From positions 1 to 7,004 of the forward strand of contig JAJPIN010000259.1 in assembly GCA_021324715.1 (NCBI GenBank): a DNA stretch of 7,004 nt, written 5' to 3'. Below the pieces are notes generated by a model. The model saw only the letters and a program-made list of their open reading frames with translations, searched no databases and was not told the DNA's origin. Both the position numbers and the translations under genes were made by a program. The number at the start of each line of letters is the position of its first letter. Positions within the stretch are counted from its first letter, which is position 1. Below are positions 4,551 to 7,004 of this stretch, piece after piece. The stretch comes from Nitrososphaeria archaeon. Its GTDB lineage: Archaea; Thermoproteota; Nitrososphaeria; Nitrososphaerales; Nitrososphaeraceae.

Positions 4551-6260
4551 TTGATTTTAACAAGTAGCTTAATAATTTTGTCACTTCTGATTGCCATCTT
4601 TACTACAGCTACTTTAAACTCGTATGCATTGACAAATCAACCGACTGGTAACCAAGCTATCAATGGCGTTGTCATGAAGGGAGCTTTTGTCAATATGAAA
4701 CAACACGACAACGGCTCGCCACAAGCTCCATCAAATTACATTGAAGATAGCTTCAAAAAGATTTCCGGAGCGGGTCTGGATCATGCTAGATTTCTGTTTT
4801 ATTGGGAGGCTTACGAAAGGGATCCCAAGGCTTTCATGAAGGAAATAGAATCAGTAGCCAATGCAGCAGATAAGTACGGAGTGAAAGTCATCTATGACAA
4901 TCATCAATGGCACACATCTTCATGGCTAGAAGACAAAGGAACAGGTTTTCCATGGTCTATGTTTCAAGGTAGTTCAAAATATTCCAGGGGCGGTGGCGGT
5001 AATACGGCCGATAAAGCAGCGCAAGTCTTTTGGGCGGACTGGTGGAACAGATCTGTTAAAGATAATCAAGGAAATGATGGTTGGACACTAATGTCAGAAT
5101 TTCTTAAGAAAATAGTCTTGACAGTCGATAATCATCCAAGTACCTTGGGGTATGAGATTCTTAGCGAGCCTCACGCTGACAAAATAGATCAATGGTCTAA
5201 GATAGGCCAATTTAATAGCTTCATTACGGAAAAGTTGAGAAACATCACCAGTAAAGCGATAGTCTACAGCATGAATATTCCAGTTGACCTGAATAGCCCC
5301 ATTAATATTTCACCAGAAAACTTGGCAAAAATGGCGCCTTCAAATAAAGAAAATATCGCATTCAAGATAAGTGTCTATGGAGTTCCCAATAGAGATGCAT
5401 ATCAGAAGCAAAGATTTGACTTGTTTTTGAAAACCAGGGATCTAACTGGAGTCCCATTATACATTGGGGAGTGGAATAATGTTGTAAGGACAAGGGATGG
5501 AGGAATATTCAAAATCAACCCCGGTCAGAGTGAGTTTACAAAATCTAATGCGGCACAGATACTGGGGGCATTCAAGAAAGCAGGAGTATGGGGCACTGCT
5601 TTCTGGAAATGGGATTACAGAGATGCAGATACAACGAGTTTTAATTTGGCCTCCGACAGTAGTGGCAAATTAGTGCCCACCAAGTACTTCGGTATCTTAA
5701 AGGACACGGTGGAAACGATTTATGGTTCGTCTAGTTTGCCAGAAAACAGTAATACATCTATACGCTCATTCACAAATGCTCCGGAAGCAAGTGGTCTTAA
5801 TGCGTCCTCTATGTCTACGGATAACTACACTGCTGGTATGTCAACTTCAAATGTTAAATCTAATTCAGAGGCTACGACGACTTCTAATATGGTTACCAAT
5901 ACCGGTAATACTCTAGCTTCCAATAATACCCAGTCATCTAGCGGTCACCAAGCTAATAATCTGCAGACCACTAATACTAACACAAAGAGCCCTGGAAGCT
6001 ACGACACTCTCAATGACTTGGTACACGACTTAAAAAATCACGTCATTATTAATGAGGAATTTCCTTTGAGTGCGTTCTGGGACTCGGGTGCCTATAAAGG
6101 GGCCGATAAACAAACGCAAGATTGTATACACCTTGCAGCAGAGATAGGAAAAAGTCTTACCTATCGGGAAATAGTTCACTGCGTTGAAGATGCAAACTAT
6201 TTCGCAAACAAAATATCGTTAAAGAATGATAATAATAACGTTGCTAATACTGGTAACTAG
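4551..6260 (+). CDS. Secreted glycoside hydrolase family 5-like protein with linker and unknown C-terminal module, 569 aa
   Basis: Residues 1-26 are a signal peptide (hydrophobic 6-21, likely cut after NSYA). Residues about 35-392 form a clan GH-A barrel resembling GH5 cellulases and related endoglycanases. Visible are Arg80 in LDHARFLFYW, DNHQWH (116-121), the acid/base site GYEILSEPH (200-208) with Glu206, the nucleophile site YIGEWNN (304-310) with Glu307, and AFWKWDYRDAD (350-360). Both catalytic Glu are present, but the residue before the acid/base is Ser205 rather than the usual Asn of NEP. Residues about 393-480 are a Ser/Thr/Asn-rich linker with several N-x-S/T sequons. Residues about 484-555 form a separate unrecognised module with Cys525 and Cys544. 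Start TTG 4551 fits the TATA-like box at 4515-4525; no SD is seen. It probably cleaves a beta-linked extracellular or surface glycan; the substrate is not deducible. Confidence 0.85.
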   Translation: MILTSSLIILSLLIAIFTTATLNSYALTNQPTGNQAINGVVMKGAFVNMKQHDNGSPQAPSNYIEDSFKKISGAGLDHARFLFYWEAYERDPKAFMKEIESVANAADKYGVKVIYDNHQWHTSSWLEDKGTGFPWSMFQGSSKYSRGGGGNTADKAAQVFWADWWNRSVKDNQGNDGWTLMSEFLKKIVLTVDNHPSTLGYEILSEPHADKIDQWSKIGQFNSFITEKLRNITSKAIVYSMNIPVDLNSPINISPENLAKMAPSNKENIAFKISVYGVPNRDAYQKQRFDLFLKTRDLTGVPLYIGEWNNVVRTRDGGIFKINPGQSEFTKSNAAQILGAFKKAGVWGTAFWKWDYRDADTTSFNLASDSSGKLVPTKYFGILKDTVETIYGSSSLPENSNTSIRSFTNAPEASGLNASSMSTDNYTAGMSTSNVKSNSEATTTSNMVTNTGNTLASNNTQSSSGHQANNLQTTNTNTKSPGSYDTLNDLVHDLKNHVIINEEFPLSAFWDSGAYKGADKQTQDCIHLAAEIGKSLTYREIVHCVEDANYFANKISLKNDNNNVANTGN

Positions 6261-6270
6261 TATCTGTATT

Positions 6271-6289
6271 ACCTTTATTTTATTTTTTC
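6271..6289 (+). terminator. T-rich terminator after the GH5 gene
   Basis: Ten bases past the stop codon the strand reads CCTTTATTTTATTTTTTC, a serial U-tract of the archaeal type with no stem required. It separates GH5 transcription from the next gene. Confidence 0.5.
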
Positions 6290-6314
6290 TAGAATCCGAC
6301 TCGTGGATTGACAA

Positions 6315-6339
6315 AACCAATCTCCATTCTCCATTGGTT
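6315..6339. repeat. Inverted repeat with internal direct repeat upstream of the 173-aa gene
   Basis: AACCAAT (6315-6321) and ATTGGTT (6333-6339) are perfect 7-bp inverted arms around an 11-nt spacer. Inside, CTCCATT occurs twice in tandem (6322-6328 and 6329-6335). The right arm abuts a TATA-like TTAATTAT (6338-6345), so this may be a regulator site for the downstream gene. Confidence 0.35.
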
Positions 6340-6393
6340 AATTATGTCATCTGTCAGGGATAAGCACAAATAGTTCAGTAAATATATTGTTTC

Positions 6394-6915
6394 ATGCAAT
6401 CTTGTAAACTAAAACAGGTTTTTAAAATAGCCTTATCGTTCGCACTCATAAGTATTGCTATCCTCAGCTTTTCATTGGACCAAGAACGATTTGCGCACTC
6501 CCAATCTCTCAATAACAATTCGACCACAAATGCAACAGGTTCTACAGTTGACCTAAAAGACACTCATCCCTTGCCAACAAATGTAAAGGCCGGTAGCAAA
6601 TTTGAAGTATTATCAACAGTAGTTAATAATTCACCACACAAGATACTGTTACCTGCTGGGCAGTGCGATTCACCTTTAACCGCATTCTTTATGTCAAATA
6701 ATGTGGTTATAAAAAATACTCAAGGTTGCACTGCAAAATCACCTCCATTCGAATTAAACCCTGGGCAGGAGGTTACAGTAGCCGGTCCGGCTTCCGGAAC
6801 AATTTATCAAGCAATCAAGGCTGGAAAAATTCCAGCGACTGCTACTGTTTATTATCTTACAGAGAATGGACAACCCGGTAACGTTACAATGCCATTTGTA
6901 TTCACAATAAATTAA
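6394..6915 (+). CDS. Secreted beta-rich protein of unknown function, 173 aa
   Basis: The product is not assigned to a named family. A signal peptide spans about residues 1-36 (basic MQSCKLKQVFK, hydrophobic 12-27, probable cut near FAHSQS); the deacetylase has a similar HAQSLS at its own cleavage region. A short Asn/Thr-rich spacer with sequons N41, N42 and N46 follows. Residues about 52-173 then read as an immunoglobulin-like beta-sandwich: VKAGSKFEVLSTVVNNS, a middle part with Cys91 and Cys112 that could form a disulfide, and FELNPGQEVTVAGPASG before the last strands. The Cys pair could instead bind metal; no His/Met set typical of cupredoxins is evident. ATG 6394 is the only start after an in-frame TAA (6379-6381). 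A TATA-like AATATATTG at 6381-6389 is too close to serve it; TTAATTAT at 6338-6345 is a better candidate. An exported or surface-bound role is inferred. Confidence 0.75.
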   Translation: MQSCKLKQVFKIALSFALISIAILSFSLDQERFAHSQSLNNNSTTNATGSTVDLKDTHPLPTNVKAGSKFEVLSTVVNNSPHKILLPAGQCDSPLTAFFMSNNVVIKNTQGCTAKSPPFELNPGQEVTVAGPASGTIYQAIKAGKIPATATVYYLTENGQPGNVTMPFVFTIN

Positions 6916-6985
6916 TCGGAATGGTCCTAATCTAGTCCCTTCGGCGGAATAAGCTCTGGAATTACAATGGATTGAGGCCAATTAA

Positions 6986-7004
6986 ATGAAAAAATTATTT
7001 GTAA
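6986..7004 (+). CDS. Probable start of a further gene, partial (first 6 codons)
   Basis: ATG at 6986 opens the frame MKKLFV and runs off the right edge. GAGG at 6974-6977 lies 8 nt upstream, an acceptable SD spacing. The gap to the preceding stop is 70 bp with no clear TATA box or T-tract, so it may be co-transcribed with the 173-aa gene. The Lys-Lys then hydrophobic beginning would suit a signal peptide, but too little is visible to say what the product is. Confidence 0.35.

Noticed and set aside
5722..5916. 64-codon frame on plus within the GH5 linker
   Set aside because: It is the +1 shadow of a low-complexity linker; the main frame is continuous through it.
1..7004. CRISPR arrays, tRNA or rRNA genes, insertion sequences, prophage genes
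   Set aside because: No regularly spaced repeats, no cloverleaf-like segment, no transposase or integrase motifs and no terminal inverted repeats were found.

Overview
The window looks like a chromosomal segment from an ammonia-oxidising archaeon of the Nitrososphaeria (Thaumarchaeota), most likely a soil-type Nitrososphaerales member. This is an inference. It rests on AT-rich DNA, TATA-like boxes about 25 to 32 bp upstream of start codons, several leaderless or near-leaderless genes, frequent TTG starts, and many secreted, sequon-rich proteins. No marker gene such as amoA or rRNA is present, so the taxonomy is not proven.

Layout. Left part, minus strand: a sugar-1-phosphate nucleotidyltransferase runs off the left edge (1-767). 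A probable 30-residue membrane protein with a strong Shine-Dalgarno follows (883-975). Next comes a 480-base stretch without a confident gene, holding three copies of an 11-bp tandem repeat that reads as a T-rich terminator on the minus strand. A small membrane-anchored protein (1545-1841) follows; its reading frame appears to be broken by a -1 frameshift, and its natural C-terminus continues to 1459. Middle: a divergent promoter region, a membrane-anchored polysaccharide deacetylase (2131-3060, +), and a 58-residue CDGSH iron-sulfur protein (3196-3372, +) that converges on a zinc-less quinone oxidoreductase-like MDR protein (3410-4429, -). Right part, plus strand: a secreted glycoside hydrolase family 5-like protein with a Ser/Thr/Asn linker and an unrecognised C-terminal module (4551-6260), a secreted 173-residue beta-rich protein (6394-6915), and the probable first codons of another gene at 6986.

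How the genes fit together. The nucleotidyltransferase (activated sugar supply), the deacetylase (N-acetyl removal from a polysaccharide) and the GH5 protein (glycan cleavage) suggest a neighbourhood that makes and remodels cell-surface or extracellular polysaccharide. The three other exported proteins fit an envelope theme. The CDGSH protein and the oxidoreductase are cytosolic redox proteins and look like separate housekeeping insertions. Nearly every gene seems to have its own promoter, so this is a functional cluster rather than a single operon. I see no CRISPR array, tRNA, rRNA, transposase or phage gene.

The most noteworthy points are the hidden -1 frameshift, the Asn-to-Ser change in the GH5 catalytic NEP motif, two real small genes (30 and 58 codons), and the uncharacterised C-terminal module of the GH5 protein.
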